From positions 221,979,962-222,043,961 of the forward strand of contig CM077644.1 of the NCBI GenBank assembly GCA_039707465.1: 64,000 nt of DNA, in the 5' to 3' direction. Made by a program: the position numbers and the translations under genes. This document shows positions 52,876 to 64,000 of the stretch, one piece after another. The notes beneath the pieces are model-generated. The model had not been told where the DNA came from. It did no database searches and was given only the letters and a program-made list of their open reading frames with translations. This DNA is from Rhabdophis nuchalis (lineage: Eukaryota; Chordata; Lepidosauria; Squamata; Natricidae). Within the stretch, counting starts at the first letter, position 1. Each line of letters opens with the position of its first letter.

Positions 52876-53390
52876 CAGTGATAGCAAACCTTTTTATAAA
52901 GGCATGCCAAAATTGTGTGTACACGTGTGATGGCGCGCATGCACGTTCCCACATACACAATGCAGCGCACCCTAACCACCTGCACAAGTGACTGCAACCG
53001 TCCATACATGGGCGTGCGACCCCCCCACATGTGCGCGCAACCCCCAATGCGGGATAGGTTTTCATCCTTTCCAGGCTCCAGAGGCTTTCCTGAAGCCTGG
53101 GAAGGGAGAAAACAGATTCCCCCGGCCCCCTGGAGGTCCTCCGGAAGCCTGAAATGGATTGCTCCCAAACTTCCAGTTGGCCCATTGGGCCCAGTTCCCA
53201 TACCCACCCCAGGCTCCGGAGGCTTTCCTGAAGTCTGGGTAGGGTGAAAATGGTCTTCCCTGGCCCTCCAGAAGGCCGAAAATCAGCTGGCTGGCGTGCA
53301 CATGTGCGCTGGACCTGATGGTAAGCATGCCAGAAAATTTGGCTCCGCGTGCCACTTGTGACACACATGCCATAGATTCGCAATCGCGGC
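52876..53390. mobile_element. hAT MITE (CAGTGATGG family)
   Basis: The left end CAGTGATAGCAAACC and right end CATAGATTCGCAATCG are degenerate inverted repeats. The interior GCCCATTGGGC, CAGGCTCCGGAGGCTTTCC and GCTGGCTGGCGTGC modules match the 5040 and 38434 copies. No target duplication survives. Overlapping false frames occur on both strands. Confidence 0.7.
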
Positions 53391-53829
53391 CCCAGTCCTT
53401 TTTATATTTCTTGATTAATTAGTATGTATTTGTGTATAGGCTATATACAAGACAACTTCTTTTATTATTCTCTAATTGAGGTATTAAGCTATTAGTATGA
53501 AAGAACGTCCAGCCTTTTCAGACTGTAGTCATTTCCATCTGAATATAAGATATTTTTAATCCCTGATTATTCTTTATTTCCATTCCACAACCAATTTTGC
53601 TTTTTTTCCTTCTTGATTTAATGCTATTTCCCTCATACATTTGAGAACACAAGATTCTTACTCCAAAAATGGGAAAAATAATTAATTGATATGCCTTTGA
53701 ATAAATGTCAGAATGACTTCAAAGCTCACTATGAAAATAATGACTGGATATAGCAAAAAACAAACAAACAAACAAACAACAACAACAAAAAGCAACCTAA
53801 CCTCCAAACAATCATTCTACAGAATTTTG
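53391..53829. other. Non-coding DNA
   Basis: An (AAAC)n/(AAC)n stretch at 53757-53790; otherwise nothing. Confidence 0.45.
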
Positions 53830-53837
53830 ATCTACAG

Positions 53838-53988
53838 CAGAGGTTCCCAAACTTGGCAACTTTAAGACTTGTGGACTTCAACTCCCAGAATTCTCCAGCC
53901 AGCTCCGCAGAGCTGGCTCCTGAATTCTGGGAGTCTGTGGACTTGTGAAGTCCACAAGTCTTAAAGTTGCCAAGTTTGGGAACCTCTG
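53838..53988. mobile_element. Palindromic hAT foldback MITE, perfect target duplication
   Basis: The termini CAGAGGTTCCCAAACTTGGC and its reverse complement bracket a 151-bp near-palindrome (AACTTTAAGACTTGTGGACTT on both arms; CCAGAATTC centre-proximal). ATCTACAG is duplicated perfectly at 53830-53837 and 53989-53996. The lack of decay suggests a fairly recent insertion. Confidence 0.95.
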
Positions 53989-53996
53989 ATCTACAG

Positions 53997-55612
53997 GTAA
54001 TCTTTGGTTAGGGACACCTTGTTTAGTGACCATTGACAGTTATGACAGTGATGAAAAAGTAACTTTGCAACCAATTATCACGTTTGCAACCTTGTGAGTT
54101 TGTAAAGCATGGGGGTCAATCTCAAGGTGTCATTTTGTTGCTGTCACATGACGTTTTGCGATGGTTTTTTCCCCCTTTTGCGGAGCTGGGGTGGGTGTGG
54201 CCTGCATGTGATGTAACCAGCCTGCAGGCCACCAGTCTGACACCTCTGTTGTAAAGGAAAGGAAATCTGAAATGAGTGCAGTTGTGGTTTCACTTAGTGA
54301 TCACTTCTCTTAGTGATGTCGTTGCCGTGCAGTTGTGATTGTCAAAGAATCTGGCAATTGGACACTTCTGGACTTCATGATCATATTGTTTTGCTAACAA
54401 TAATATAGTAATTTGCCATTGCCTTCTTCCAAGGTGTTATTCTATGAACACATCCAAGACTCCTTACCTTATTCCAAAGGCAGCCCATTACCTGCTGTCC
54501 AGGCACAAGCCTTCCTGCCTCTACTTGAACTTACTGTCCTCCTATTGCTGTTGATGGTTTCCGGGTGATTGTTCCCATTACCAAAAATGACTCCAGGGCT
54601 ATATTCCAGAAATTGTGTTTCCCTACTATCCAAGTCACTGCATTCAGGTGATGACATGTATCAGGGAGGCAGACTGAAACAATGTGTTCTGTGTGCCATC
54701 AATCTTACAGCTTCATTTGGTTCTACCTGTGGAATACCCTCCCCTTCCGCCTGTTCCCTGTCCTCTTTGAATAATCTTCTGCCCTAGACTAGAGGAAACT
54801 TTTGTAAATGGGATGATGGAGCAACCATTCAGTCAATGTGCAGGATGCATGTCCCTGACATTGAATATAATGTCCTTGATTATATGAAGTCTTTGAGAAG
54901 TGTGGCTGAAAACCTGTTTCTTTGGGTTGCTTTTACATTTTTGTTCCATCATGCTTAATGAGAAGGCGGACAAACAGCCAATAAACAAGGCATGCTACAA
55001 TGGGTTGCTACAACCTAAAAATTCGAAGGTAAATCAAAGAATAGGACACTCTTGCAAATCTAATTGAAATGAGTTTGTTATGGTGGTTCTGTAACTTATT
55101 TGAAAGGAAACCAACTTCTGAAAAGCCTTCACTTTCCCTGTTTATCTTATATTCTTGGGATGGTTTACAGTTCCTATAACTTTCCCTACAGCAAAACCTG
55201 TTTTTCAAATCCAGCTGTTGTTCAAACTGTAACTGCCTTTTCTATACACACAGAGACACACCAGCCACCAGATGGCTACCAAGATATACAAAACAATATA
55301 ACTCTTTGCTGCCAAAAGATTGGCCTAAGAAATTGGAGAAGGATAGTGGATAGAAAAGAACAAAGAAAATAAAAATGCAATGTACAAAACAACCAGACAA
55401 CAGAATGTGACAAGTGGAGGAGATTTTTCATATGGAAGATGATGTTGGACAACTTCACCTGAAGAAGCCCTCAATCATGGCCCTGAGCAGGAATTATGTG
55501 CATTAAAGCTCTATGGATCAGCAAGTTCCCATTCCAAATACATAAAAAAGGTAAATTGTGGGAGAACAAGATTTGGGGGGAATCATGGTTATTTTTTAGG
55601 GTGGGAGAGAAG
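53997..55612. other. Mostly unique DNA with one degenerate element
   Basis: 53997-54330 carries the TTAGTGACC, CACTTAGTGATCAC and TCACATGAC motifs of the unclassified element seen at 6594, 27841 and 36690. From 54331 to 55612 no gene or repeat could be supported; short frames at 54569, 55100 and 55276 lack domains. Confidence 0.4.
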
Positions 55613-55910
55613 CAGAGGTGGTATTCAGCAGGTTCTGACCAGTTCTGGAGAACTGGTAGTGGAAATTTTGAGTAGTTCGGAAAACCTGTATATACCACCT
55701 CTGACTGGCCCCACCCCCATCTATTCTCTGCCTCCTGAGTCCAGCTGATTGGGAGGAAATGGGAGTTTTTGCACTATCCTTCCCCTGGAGTGAGGAGGGA
55801 ATGGAGATTTTACAGTATCCTTTCCCTGCCAGGCCCAGGGATGCCCACCAAGCCACGCCACCAAGCCATGCCCACAGAACCAGTAGTACAATTTTTGAGC
55901 CCCACCACTG
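55613..55910. mobile_element. hAT MITE (CAGAGGTGG family)
   Basis: The ends CAGAGGTGGTATTCAGCAGG and CCCCACCACTG are inverted. The flanks GAGAGAAG and GAGGGGAG are a weak 8-bp duplication (two mismatches). An internal segment is partly duplicated (GGGAGTTTTTGCACTATCC and GGAGATTTTACAGTATCC). Confidence 0.75.
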
Positions 55911-55994
55911 GAGGGGAGCATAACAAAGGAGATGTATAAATATGGACTAACTGCATAATCAATTTCAACTCTAACATCTCAGTGTAACTATATG

Positions 55995-56226
55995 CATACA
56001 CACGTCATTAAGTTATTGTTGGCTCCTAGTGATTGTCTGAACTGGTTCTTGTAGCTTTTTGGGCAAGATTTCAGAATTGTATGTCATTGCCTACTTCCTA
56101 GGAATGAGAGGAAGTGACGGGCCCAAAGTCACCTAACTGACTTTCTAAGAAGGTACTAGAATTCACCCTCTCCTGGATTTCAAGTCTGGACTTTAATCAC
56201 TACACCAAACTGCTCTCGTTCCTCAT
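55995..56226 (-). mobile_element. tRNA-derived SINE, third type
   Basis: The minus-strand head GAGCAGTTTGGTGTAGTGATT, AAAGTCCAGACTTGAAATCCA and B-box-like GGGTGAATTCTAGTACC are followed by the body GTCACTTCCTCTCATTCC and GGCAATGACATACAATTC. Related SINE-head phrases (GGTTAAGGC..GGCTGGAAACCAG type) occur at 975-1020 and 25772-25812. No target duplication is resolved. Confidence 0.65.
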
Positions 56227-56855
56227 TTTAACTTGTCTAATAGATTCGAACTTCTGACCTTGGAGAATAAAATTTTTACAATCCAACAGATAAAGCTGAA
56301 AACCTGAAAATGTGAGTTTTATGGCTCATAATTGCAGCTTAGGTAGCTATTTTAACAGAGCAGAATAGGAAGAGACCTCAGGGCCATTTCCTGAGCACCT
56401 GCAGACACTGATCAGTCAGGAAATAGTAGCAGATAAGGGTTAGTGATAAACAGGTCAGCATCAGGACATCTCAGGTTCGTCTAGGGCTGAGACTATGTCT
56501 TTATGGAAGTAGGATGTATTTATCAAAGCAGGAACCAATAAGTTGGTGAAAGTTGCAAGTCACACTCAAGTGAATAAGTTGAGAAACTGATATGAGTTTT
56601 GAGAAAAAAATCATTCTGCATCAATGTGTTCAAGGAAGAAAAGTTACTATGCCAGAATAAATGAATACATGGTTGGGAATGAGGCAAGCAATACAGAAAA
56701 AGTGATTGGGCCATTCATTGCCCTAAGAACGAATGAGAATGATGAATGGTGAGTATCTGGTTAGGGGGAGAAACCAATTTACCGTAACTCAAGCATATAG
56801 TTTAAATATAAGTCTACTCATATGTACATATAGCAGAGGAAATAATATAAATTTA
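56227..56855. other. Unique non-coding DNA
   Basis: No supported feature. Confidence 0.4.
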
Positions 56856-56859
56856 AAAG

Positions 56860-57330
56860 CATGGTTGGTTTGATTGATTATGATGCAGGAGGAGAATGTG
56901 AATCTAAAAATTAATGTTGGAAAGAGGAAGCTAACAGTGTTGGATGGGGGAAAGAGTGAACTATTCAAGTTATATGTAAATGGCAATAAATTGGGTGATC
57001 GTCATACTTCCATGACATATTTGCTCAAGATGGGATAGGAGAAAAGGATGGAGAAATGTTAAGATGGTGCAGATATTAGCAAAAAATAATAGATAATATC
57101 TGTTGCAAATAAGGTTTATTGAAAGAAGCAAAAGTTTCTATAAGAGTGCAATTTTACTCATTTTGTTGAATGTAAGTGAGAGTTGGCTTTATTAGAGAAA
57201 TAGGATTCTGGAGAAGATTGTATGATTAAAAAAGGGACAGGACCTTTTTGAATCAATGTGATTTGAATATAAAAATGAGTGATCAGTACAAAAGAAATAT
57301 ATGGAGGTGCTTTGATCATAAATGAATAAG
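56860..57330 (+). pseudogene. Old RTE/BovB-like LINE remnant
   Basis: Forward translation with stops and frame changes gives NLKINVGKRKLTVLDGGKSE, LFKLYVNGNKL and later LLNVSESW. This resembles the region following the catalytic core of RTE-like and related LINE reverse transcriptases, where a K.KVMV...YVNG..L segment precedes a TLLYGSESW motif. It is heavily decayed and identified only by this weak pattern. Confidence 0.4.
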
Positions 57331-57793
57331 CATCAACTTCTAAATAAATATCAATGAATATTAAAATAAATATTAAATCAAATTAAATATTGAATTCCAA
57401 AATAAATATATGAACAAAATATGAATATGTTTTGAAGAAGAGGAAAACTGAAAAGCTGCAGTTGGATGAAATCCTGTAAAAGAGAGGTGAGTCATTAAGA
57501 GAACAAAAGACAATATATGCAGCAATATATGAATGTGATAGAAGCAAAAATACTTTGCAAAGAAAGAATATTCTTGAAGATTTTAATGAATGGTAGTGTC
57601 GTAAGTTACACTTAGCAGTATTTCCTTTTCTTTCTTTATATTGTATTCCTTAATTTATTTGGCCAGGTTATTTAATGCTCTTGAATGCATTCTCTGAAAT
57701 GAATAAGGAATATATGCTTTAGTTTCTGTAGTAACGTATGGAACTTTAGGGAGAATAGATGATACAGATGCATGCATGGGGAGGGGAAAGAGA
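57331..57793. other. AT-rich non-coding DNA
   Basis: Contains AATAAATATTAAA-like low-complexity patches; nothing else supported. Confidence 0.4.
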
Positions 57794-57794
57794 T

Positions 57795-57883
57795 GATAGA
57801 TAGATAAATAGATAGATAGATAGATAGATAGATGGATGGATGGATGGATGGATGGATGGATGGATGGATGGATGGATGGATGG

Positions 57884-57914
<31 letters not shown>
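57795..57914. repeat. Compound (GATA)n-(GGAT)n-(GACA)n microsatellite
   Basis: Three consecutive related tetranucleotide runs: GATA to about 57832, GGAT to about 57882, and GACA to 57914. Each unit differs from the next by a single base, which suggests stepwise conversion of one tract. Confidence 0.95.
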
Positions 57915-59080
57915 ATTAACAGTTGAAATATGTTTTCTAGTACTTGTACCTTGCTTTTAGTATGTATTCGTTTTGTTTCTAATGCCTTCTTTGATTACCT
58001 TTTATTCCTTAGGCTGTTTGTTGTTTCAGTATTAAACCATTTTTGTTGTTGTGGAAGAATAATTTTGTTCCCCCAGGAGTGTTTCCCGCCCATTTTTAAC
58101 TGTGCCGTTGACCACAATTATGGCTTTCCCACCCAAATGCTCTAATAATTAGCCATGTGCACAAGAGGAGGCAGAAAAGCAACTTGTGGTTCAGTCATCC
58201 TGAAATTAAAAAAAAATGATGAAAATTATTAGGATCCACCTCCTGCTTTAGAAAATTGGTATCCTTTAACAGGGCAAGTATCATTTCATGGTGCTTCTGC
58301 TGGAGTTTGCAAAATGCAGCAAGTGCCAATTACTTGCTTCTTGATTATCTATTAGAGAGAAAAGCTGCAATTTTTTTAAAATAGATGTTTGGATTGTTAT
58401 GTTGCTTTTCCCCCACTGGCAAGATAATTAAGAAGAGGTTTTTTGTTCTAAAGACAGCACTAGTAGGTTGTTTCTTCAAATTAAGACAAAATTGCAGTTT
58501 GAAAATTGCTTTCTAATATTTGAGTCATTTACAGACTTAGCAGCAAAGGACAGGAAGAAAGGAGATGCAATAAGGAAGTGCCTTCTCCGAGATCTGATGG
58601 GTATCTCACTGGTAATCCACAGCTATTGAGAACTCCATCTCTTATCCATTATCTCCCATTGTTAAAACTTAACAGTTTCCCATTGACTGTTAATCAGTAG
58701 TCTGGCTATGAAAAGAAAGGACAGCCAGCATCTTTGCAAACTAGGTCTACTGAATACTTTCTGTTAGCTATTTAGTCTTGTTGTCAGTAAACAACAGTTG
58801 ACAAATACTTCTATGCATTAATCTTTACTGTGCTTACAAAACGTAAACCATAGTTAATAAAAAGTGTGGATTCAACATAGTAAAGTGTGACTTTTCTGTT
58901 GGTCTCATTGCCAGAATGAATTAAACATGCTATAAGGACTGCATCTTTGGGCTGATCCACGCCTCCAGTTTTACCCCAACATGATAGTGAAACATCCACC
59001 ATTTCTGAAAAGTAGGGACATATCACATCATCTTCAACAAATCCTTAACTCAACTTTTGCCTGCGTTGTCCAGGTCCACA
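57915..59080. other. Unique non-coding DNA
   Basis: No supported feature. Confidence 0.45.
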
Positions 59081-59130
59081 TAGTTTGTGTACCCACTTCA
59101 ACCTTAAACTGTCTACCGTGGACCTTACCC

Positions 59131-60514
59131 CAGGGGTCCCCAACCCCCGGGCCGCGGACCGGTGCCGGTCCATGGCTTAGTAGGGACCGGGCCGCAGAGC
59201 CAGACAGGAGGAGGACGGGGCAGCCCCCTGGGCAGAGCGCGCAGCCGGGAGGCCGGGGCAGGCTAAGGCGAGTGAGCGGGCGGGCGGCGGCGGGGGCGGG
59301 GACGCCAGGTTCCTTCGTCCCGTGGGTGGGTGAACGAGCGAGCGAGCAAGCAAGCGCGGGCGGGCAAGGAAACTTGCTGCCTGCCCGCCCACCGGCTGCG
59401 GTTACTCGCTCGCTCACCTACCCACCGGACGAAGGAAGCTGGCATCCGGTGGGTGAGCGAGTGAGTGAGTAACTATGGCCGACTGGCCGGCGGGCGGGTA
59501 AGGAAAGTTGCTGCGGCAGCACCCAACAATCCGCTGGCCCGCTGGCCGCGGTTGCTCGCTCGCTCGATTGCTCACCCATCGGACGCCAGATTCCTTCGTC
59601 CGGTGGATGGGTGAGAGAGAGAGCGAGTAAATACAGCCAGTGGACTGGCGGGCCGGCCAGGCTACTTCCAGGAACTGAGGAGGCTTGGGCGGGGGGGGGG
59701 AGGGCGGGAGACAGACAGACAGAGAGAGGCACAGACACAGAGAGAGACAAAGAAGGAGGGGGGAATCAGAGAGTGACAGACACACACAGAGAGTCAGAGA
59801 GTGGGAGGGAGGGAGAGAAAGATAGACAGAGACACAGAATGAGTGATTTAAGTGCCTGAATGCGAGAGACACACACACACACACACACACACAGAGTGAC
59901 AGATGGGCAAACAAAGGAGAGAGAGACAGAGAGAGAGAGAGAGAAAGAAAGAAAAAGAAAGTGGGAGAGAGAGAAAGAAAGAGAGAAAGACAGACAGAGA
60001 GAAAGAGAGAAAAAAGAAAGAGAGACAGAAAGGAAAGAAAGAGAAAAAAGAGAGAGAAAGAGAAAGAAAAGACAGAAAGAGAGAAAGAGAAAGAAAGGGA
60101 AAGAGAGAGAGAGAAAGAAAGAGAGAGAAGGAGAGAGAAAGAGGGAAAGAGAGAGAAAGAAAGAGAGAGAAAGAGAAATAGGGAAAGAGAGGGGGGAAAG
60201 AGGGAAAGAAAGAGAAAGAAAAAGAGAAAGAGGGAAAGAGAGAGAGAAAGAAAGAGAGAGGAGAGAGAAAAGGAAAGAAAGAAAGAGAAAGAAAGAGAGA
60301 GAGAGAAAAAGAAATAGGGAAAGAGGGGGGAAAGAGGGAAAGAAAGAGAAAGAAAAAGAAAAAGAAAGAAAGAAAGAAAGAGAGAAAGAGAAATAGAGAG
60401 GGGGGGAAAGAGGGTAAGAAAGAGAAAGAAAAAGAAATAAAGAGAGAGAAAGAAAGAGAAAGAAAGAAAGCGAGAAAGCGACAGAGAAATAAAGAAAGAG
60501 AGAAAGAGAGAGAG

Positions 60515-60589
<75 letters not shown>

Positions 60590-60782
60590 ACTTATGACCA
60601 CAATTGAGCCCAAAAGTTTGGTTGTTAACCAAGACCATTGTTAAGTGAGATGAAAATGTGAAAACATTTTCCAAGTTGGCCATGCCCACCCAGTCACATG
60701 ACTGCTGAGCCACACAGCCGGTCCGCAAAATTTTCTTTAAAATGAAACCGGTCCCTGGTGCAAAAAAGGTTGGGGACCCCTG
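59131..60782. mobile_element. Charlie3/MER1-like hAT, non-autonomous, 1.65 kb
   Basis: The ends CAGGGGTCCCCAACCCCCGG and GGTTGGGGACCCCTG match the 14644 copy. A perfect 8-bp duplication CCTTACCC lies at 59123-59130 and 60783-60790. It shares the outer ~60 bp, the purine tract and the 3' module (CTTATGACCACAATTGAGCC, CAGTCACATGACTGCTGAGCC) with that copy. The GC-rich interior (59200-59700), with repeated CTCGCTCGCTCAC / GTGAGCGAGTGAGTGAG blocks, is different. No transposase; 399- and 354-codon minus frames are repeat artefacts. Confidence 0.9.
59696..60590. repeat. Long degenerate (GAAA)n/(GAGA)n purine tract inside hAT
   Basis: Nearly 900 bp of plus-strand purines, starting with GACAGACAGA and CACACA patches and ending in a pure (GAAA)n run at about 60520-60590. 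Confidence 0.95.
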
Positions 60783-61002
60783 CCTTACCCCATTCCTAAG
60801 AGGTCCATAAAGGACACATACAAAGCGCACCCATGTGCCAACATCCCTGTTCTACTGTCCCCATCTATTTGTATTAATTTCTTTCATTCATATCCATGTT
60901 TATATTTATAACCGCTATCTTGTACATGTTTGACAAAGTAATAAATACAAATACTTCAGTTCCTTGTAAGCAAACTCCTGTGCTCCAGTTGGTGTTTATA
61001 CA

Positions 61003-61139
61003 GCAATGTTTCCTGATCTTGGCAATTTCCAGGTATGTTGACTTTAGTTCCCAGAACTTTCCTTCACTAACTATGCTGGCTTTGGAATTCTGGGACTTGA
61101 AGTCCACATGCCTGGCAATGGCCAAGCTTAGGAAACACT
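61003..61139. mobile_element. Palindrome-like hAT MITE
   Basis: The ends CAATGTTTCCTGATCTTGGC and GGCCAAGCTTAGGAAACACTG are inverted, with inner arms TTGACTTTAGTTCCCAGAA and TTCTGGGACTTGAAGTCCAC. It resembles the 53838 foldback but is more decayed; no clean 8-bp duplication. Confidence 0.65.
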
Positions 61140-63446
61140 GCTATAATAGAAATGCTTCTTACTTTTTAGTCACTAGTCACTGCCCTCCATTAAAAAACAA
61201 AACCCAATGAACAAGTTCCTTGGTGGAATGTGTGATAACCAATGAAATTGAAAGGAAGTCTGCCACCTTCCCTTTTAAGATCTAGCCACAAATGGTAATC
61301 CTATATCTCTTTAGTCTCTGCTCTTCTTCCCAGGTCAGGTAAGGAAATTAGAGAATTCTCCAGGGAAAGCAATTAATAAGCATGGTGCATACAAAACATC
61401 AAGTAACAATAAAGAAATGGGTTGAAATCCAAAAAGGAATTTCTTAAGTTGGCCTCATTTTCATCCAGCTTTTGTATGGGAGACAGCAGGCCATGGAAGG
61501 CTTCAGTGTAGAAAAGTCCTTTGTCAGAAATCAACATGCATATTGTTTTGAGCTTGGCTGCCAAAAGAGAAAGGTAGTGTTTTAATCCAGGTTAATTGCT
61601 GGGAGGAAAGCAAAGAAATATCTAGGAGCATTTCCCCCCCCCCCAACTATTTTGACAATGTAAACATAATTACTTCCTCAATTAGCCCTCAACTCCTAGA
61701 AACTTCCTGCAGATACATGCTACATATAGAAGTGGTTTGCTACTGGTTTCTTCTAAATTCCCAATCTAGTCTAAAGCTTTTTTCTAAAGCAAGTAATCTT
61801 GCTTAAGTCTTGTCTAACCAGACCAGACGATGCTTAACTTTGCAAGATCCACAGGAGAAGTTATAAAGGAAGATTTGTAGTATTTTAAGAGAAGGTGATA
61901 AGGTATTAAAATTGTTTATACTTGTGATGAAAAAAATTATATGTTTCTTTTTCTTTGCTATATTTTCTTTTTTTTCTTTTTCTGCTATTGTTCTATTTTT
62001 CTTTTCTGCATTTTCTGTTTTTTTTCTTTTTTATACACTAAGTTTGTATACTTTGTATCTTTTTAGGGGTACCTTTTAATACAACAGTAAAATAAACAAT
62101 GTCTTATTTCCAGTTACAAGATAGCAATCCTCTCCTTTCCCCTTCTCCCAAATTTGATACAATTAAAGTCCCATCCAGGTAAATATGCATATGATTGCAA
62201 CCCAGGAAAACAAGCATTTGCAGCAATGCTGGTAAGGCAGCGGAATATGGGAGGTCCCAAAATAGATTGTAATTGGGATGTAATTGGGATGTATGTGCAT
62301 ACTTTGTACCACTTATGCCAAGTATATTCCATGTCTTCAGTGCCATTTCCCATAATTGAAATCAAGCACAACAATCTTAAGAATGATATTGAAGATTTTT
62401 GGTCACCTGATCTAGACGCTTGACAATTTTACATAATACTTCCATTTTCTAGAATAGTAATATGAGATTTCTTATATTGAGCTGGATATTTGCCCATCAA
62501 GTTTAATACTGCCTCAGCAGACTGGCACCAGCTCTACAGGTTTCAGATTGGAATACTTCCCAGGGATTAATCCTGAAATTAATACACTTGGCTGGGATTT
62601 AGATTTATTTTTACCTTCTCACTGTAGATTTGACCTTTTTTTTAAAAACGAAAACCCAAACTAACGCAATCCACTTCTCCATTACTTAAATTCTATACTA
62701 TACTGCCATGAAGAATTGCATATTTCTTCTTGGAATGGCAAACGTTGTGCCTGTTGCACATTTAATTTGAAAAAAAAAATCAGTTCTGGAGAAGCTTCGG
62801 CAACATTTCTATCATGCCTGATCTTGAGAAATTATTATATTATGTACACCTCACTTTAAAAAGCAAAAGTTAATCCAGCCAATGTACTTCTGTTTATGGC
62901 TGAAGTCTTGAAGGATTAAAATACAAAGATCCCTCCTGGTGAGTTAAAAGGCTGATCAAGGAACTGTTAACCATTATGAACATTATTTTCGGAGAAAAAC
63001 AGGAAATATATCAAATAAATGAACGCTAGCGTACTCTGCTTGGTTACCTCTTGGTCTAGCTTGTGATGCATTCTAAGCTCTTCTGTCTAATGATAAAGGG
63101 CAAAGTTTCTTTATTCAAACCTGATTCCTAGTGACTTCATGGATATGACCAAACAGTTCACTTCAGTTATTCTGAGGCATGCTGAAATCCAACAAGATAC
63201 TGCTCATTTAGGATTGATAGGAGTGTTTGGAACTTTGAAACAGCTCAAAGTTAAGCTTTGACCCAGAAACTCCTTTTAAGTGCTGGATGCATAGCCGACG
63301 AAAAGACATGTCAGTTGGCTTCAACACTTTAATTTAAGGCCTTGAAACAGAGCAACAGGGATTCTGAGCCGAGAGGTTAGGTCAGTTTATTTTTACTGTG
63401 ATGGTAACACTTAAAATACACGGGCAACAATTCCGTAGTATAGTCT
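61140..63446. other. Mostly unique non-coding DNA
   Basis: No supported gene. A T-rich tract lies at 61940-62030. The direct repeat TGTAATTGGGATGTAATTGGG at 62267-62290 is a minor duplication. The possible 5S-like patch at 61808-61855 is listed separately. Confidence 0.45.
61808..61855 (-). pseudogene. Possible 5S rRNA-like remnant
   Basis: On the minus strand GATCTTGCAAAGTTAAGCA followed by TCTGGTCTGGTTAGACAAG resembles the 5S stretch GATCTCGGAAGCTAAGCAG...GGCCTGGTTAG. It is short and degraded; chance similarity is possible. Confidence 0.28.
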
Positions 63447-64000
63447 TGTTGGAAGAAATGTCCATCTGGGTTCAGTTCCAAGTGGGGAGAAAGACACTGG
63501 AAACATGAAAGCTGCTTGGAATGATGGTTTAATGGTGGACTGGAACACATGGTTTGAGATCATGGGCAAAAAAAGAGCACATGGGTAGGAGAGTTAGGTA
63601 AGATTTATACCATCTCTTGAGCCCCGCCTTGGAGCTTCCTGTTTCTGTGTAAGAAATGTATTCAGATTGGTTGTCAGACTCGCATGCAGAGGTAACTTTC
63701 TAGTATTTTGAGTCCCAAGCTTGGTTGAATCTTGCTGGGTGATGTAATCTCCCCAGGTGCCATGGGATGAGTTCTATTGCTAGATGGGTAGAGGGTTAAT
63801 CCTACCTTTGTTGGCTCTTGGGTGAGGGCATTTGCTTATGAATAGACCTAGCTATCCCTTTACCTCTTAAGTGCTGACATTTACTGTGGGCTATTGAAGG
63901 GGTGGGGGTTATTAAGAGTGAGTCTGCTTCCTGTCTAAAAAGCACGTTTCTCCATTTCCATCCAGCAAAATATAATATTCTGTCTTTTTAATATTTCCTA
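63447..64000 (-). mobile_element. Family A LTR, runs off the window
   Basis: It starts TGTTGGAAGAAATGTCC and is aligned throughout with the 40449 and 32431 copies to the window end. The minus strand carries CCAAT (AACCAATCTG near 63664) and a TATA-like GGTATAAATC near 63603. The far end lies outside, so whether it is a solo LTR or part of a longer provirus cannot be decided here. Confidence 0.8.

Larger units (their letters stand above)
59085..60955 (+). mobile_element. LINE-X copy, split by a large hAT
   Basis: LINE-X sequence at 59085-59130 (CAACCTTAAACTGTCTACCG) continues at 60791-60955 (CATTCCTAAGAGGTCC ... CTTGTACATGTTTGAC), ending in AATAAATACAAATAC, its 3' terminus. This is the only plus-strand copy. 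It is strongly 5' truncated and non-coding in practice. Confidence 0.8.

Noticed and set aside
55100..55372. Possible host exon (90 codons)
   Set aside because: No conserved domain, no convincing splice sites at its ends, and codon usage like the surrounding AT-rich DNA.
59131..59700. CpG island as a host gene promoter
   Set aside because: The whole block sits between transposon termini with an exact 8-bp duplication, and no host exon follows.
59414..60830. 399- and 354-codon minus-strand frames and 178-codon plus frame
   Set aside because: All arise from the same purine-rich tract inside the 59131-60782 transposon.

Overview
This window looks like non-coding nuclear DNA from a squamate reptile, most likely a snake. 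The evidence is two Sauria-type tRNA SINEs, many L2 and CR1 LINE copies with microsatellite 3' tails, several hAT, Tigger-like and other short DNA transposons, and abundant simple repeats including GATA (Bkm-type) tracts. I found no convincing host exon, RNA gene, CRISPR array or bacterial-type operon. The only long open frames that encode recognisable proteins are retrotransposon reverse transcriptases.

Layout. 1-2994: AT-rich DNA with a hairpin, an (AAT)n tract abutting a decayed R4/Dong-like LINE 3' end, a SINE and an L2 fragment joined tail to tail. 2995-10100: mostly unique sequence with hAT elements, a Sauria SINE bounded by a 13-bp duplication, and a CR1 3' end. 10100-16250: a CR1 split by a hAT, a possible LTR-like block, and L2 copies, one split by a 1.2-kb Charlie3/MER1-like hAT. 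16740-24300: a tRNA SINE with a 9-bp duplication, an L2 remnant, a 3.2-kb L2 with an intact 989-codon endonuclease/reverse-transcriptase frame (19442-22411), and two fragments of a further LINE called LINE-X here. 25400-45900: MITEs, a second tRNA-SINE family, an old CR1-like fragment, four complete solo LTRs of one family, hAT elements, foldbacks, and CR1 and L2 fragments. 46000-50200: a three-level nest (L2 in hAT in LINE-X) followed by a CR1 with a 543-codon reverse-transcriptase frame (48447-50078). 50200-64000: sparse repeats, a perfect foldback hAT, an old RTE-like remnant, a second 1.65-kb Charlie3-like hAT inside LINE-X, and a fifth LTR cut by the window edge.

How the parts relate. 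The window is a layered record of transposition, not a set of cooperating genes. L2 and CR1 supply endonuclease and reverse transcriptase. The SINEs, truncated LINEs and MITEs are non-autonomous and depend on proteins encoded elsewhere. Eight-base duplications around most hAT copies, TA around the Tigger-like and a second MITE, and near-match four-base duplications around three of the LTRs fix element boundaries and give an order of insertion. No previously undescribed biological system could be demonstrated. The most unusual structures are a hAT that seems to carry flanking DNA between two 3' ends, 71-bp direct repeats around a LINE-X/L2 insertion, an R4/Dong remnant in a TAA repeat, and a 90-bp head-to-head SINE hairpin.
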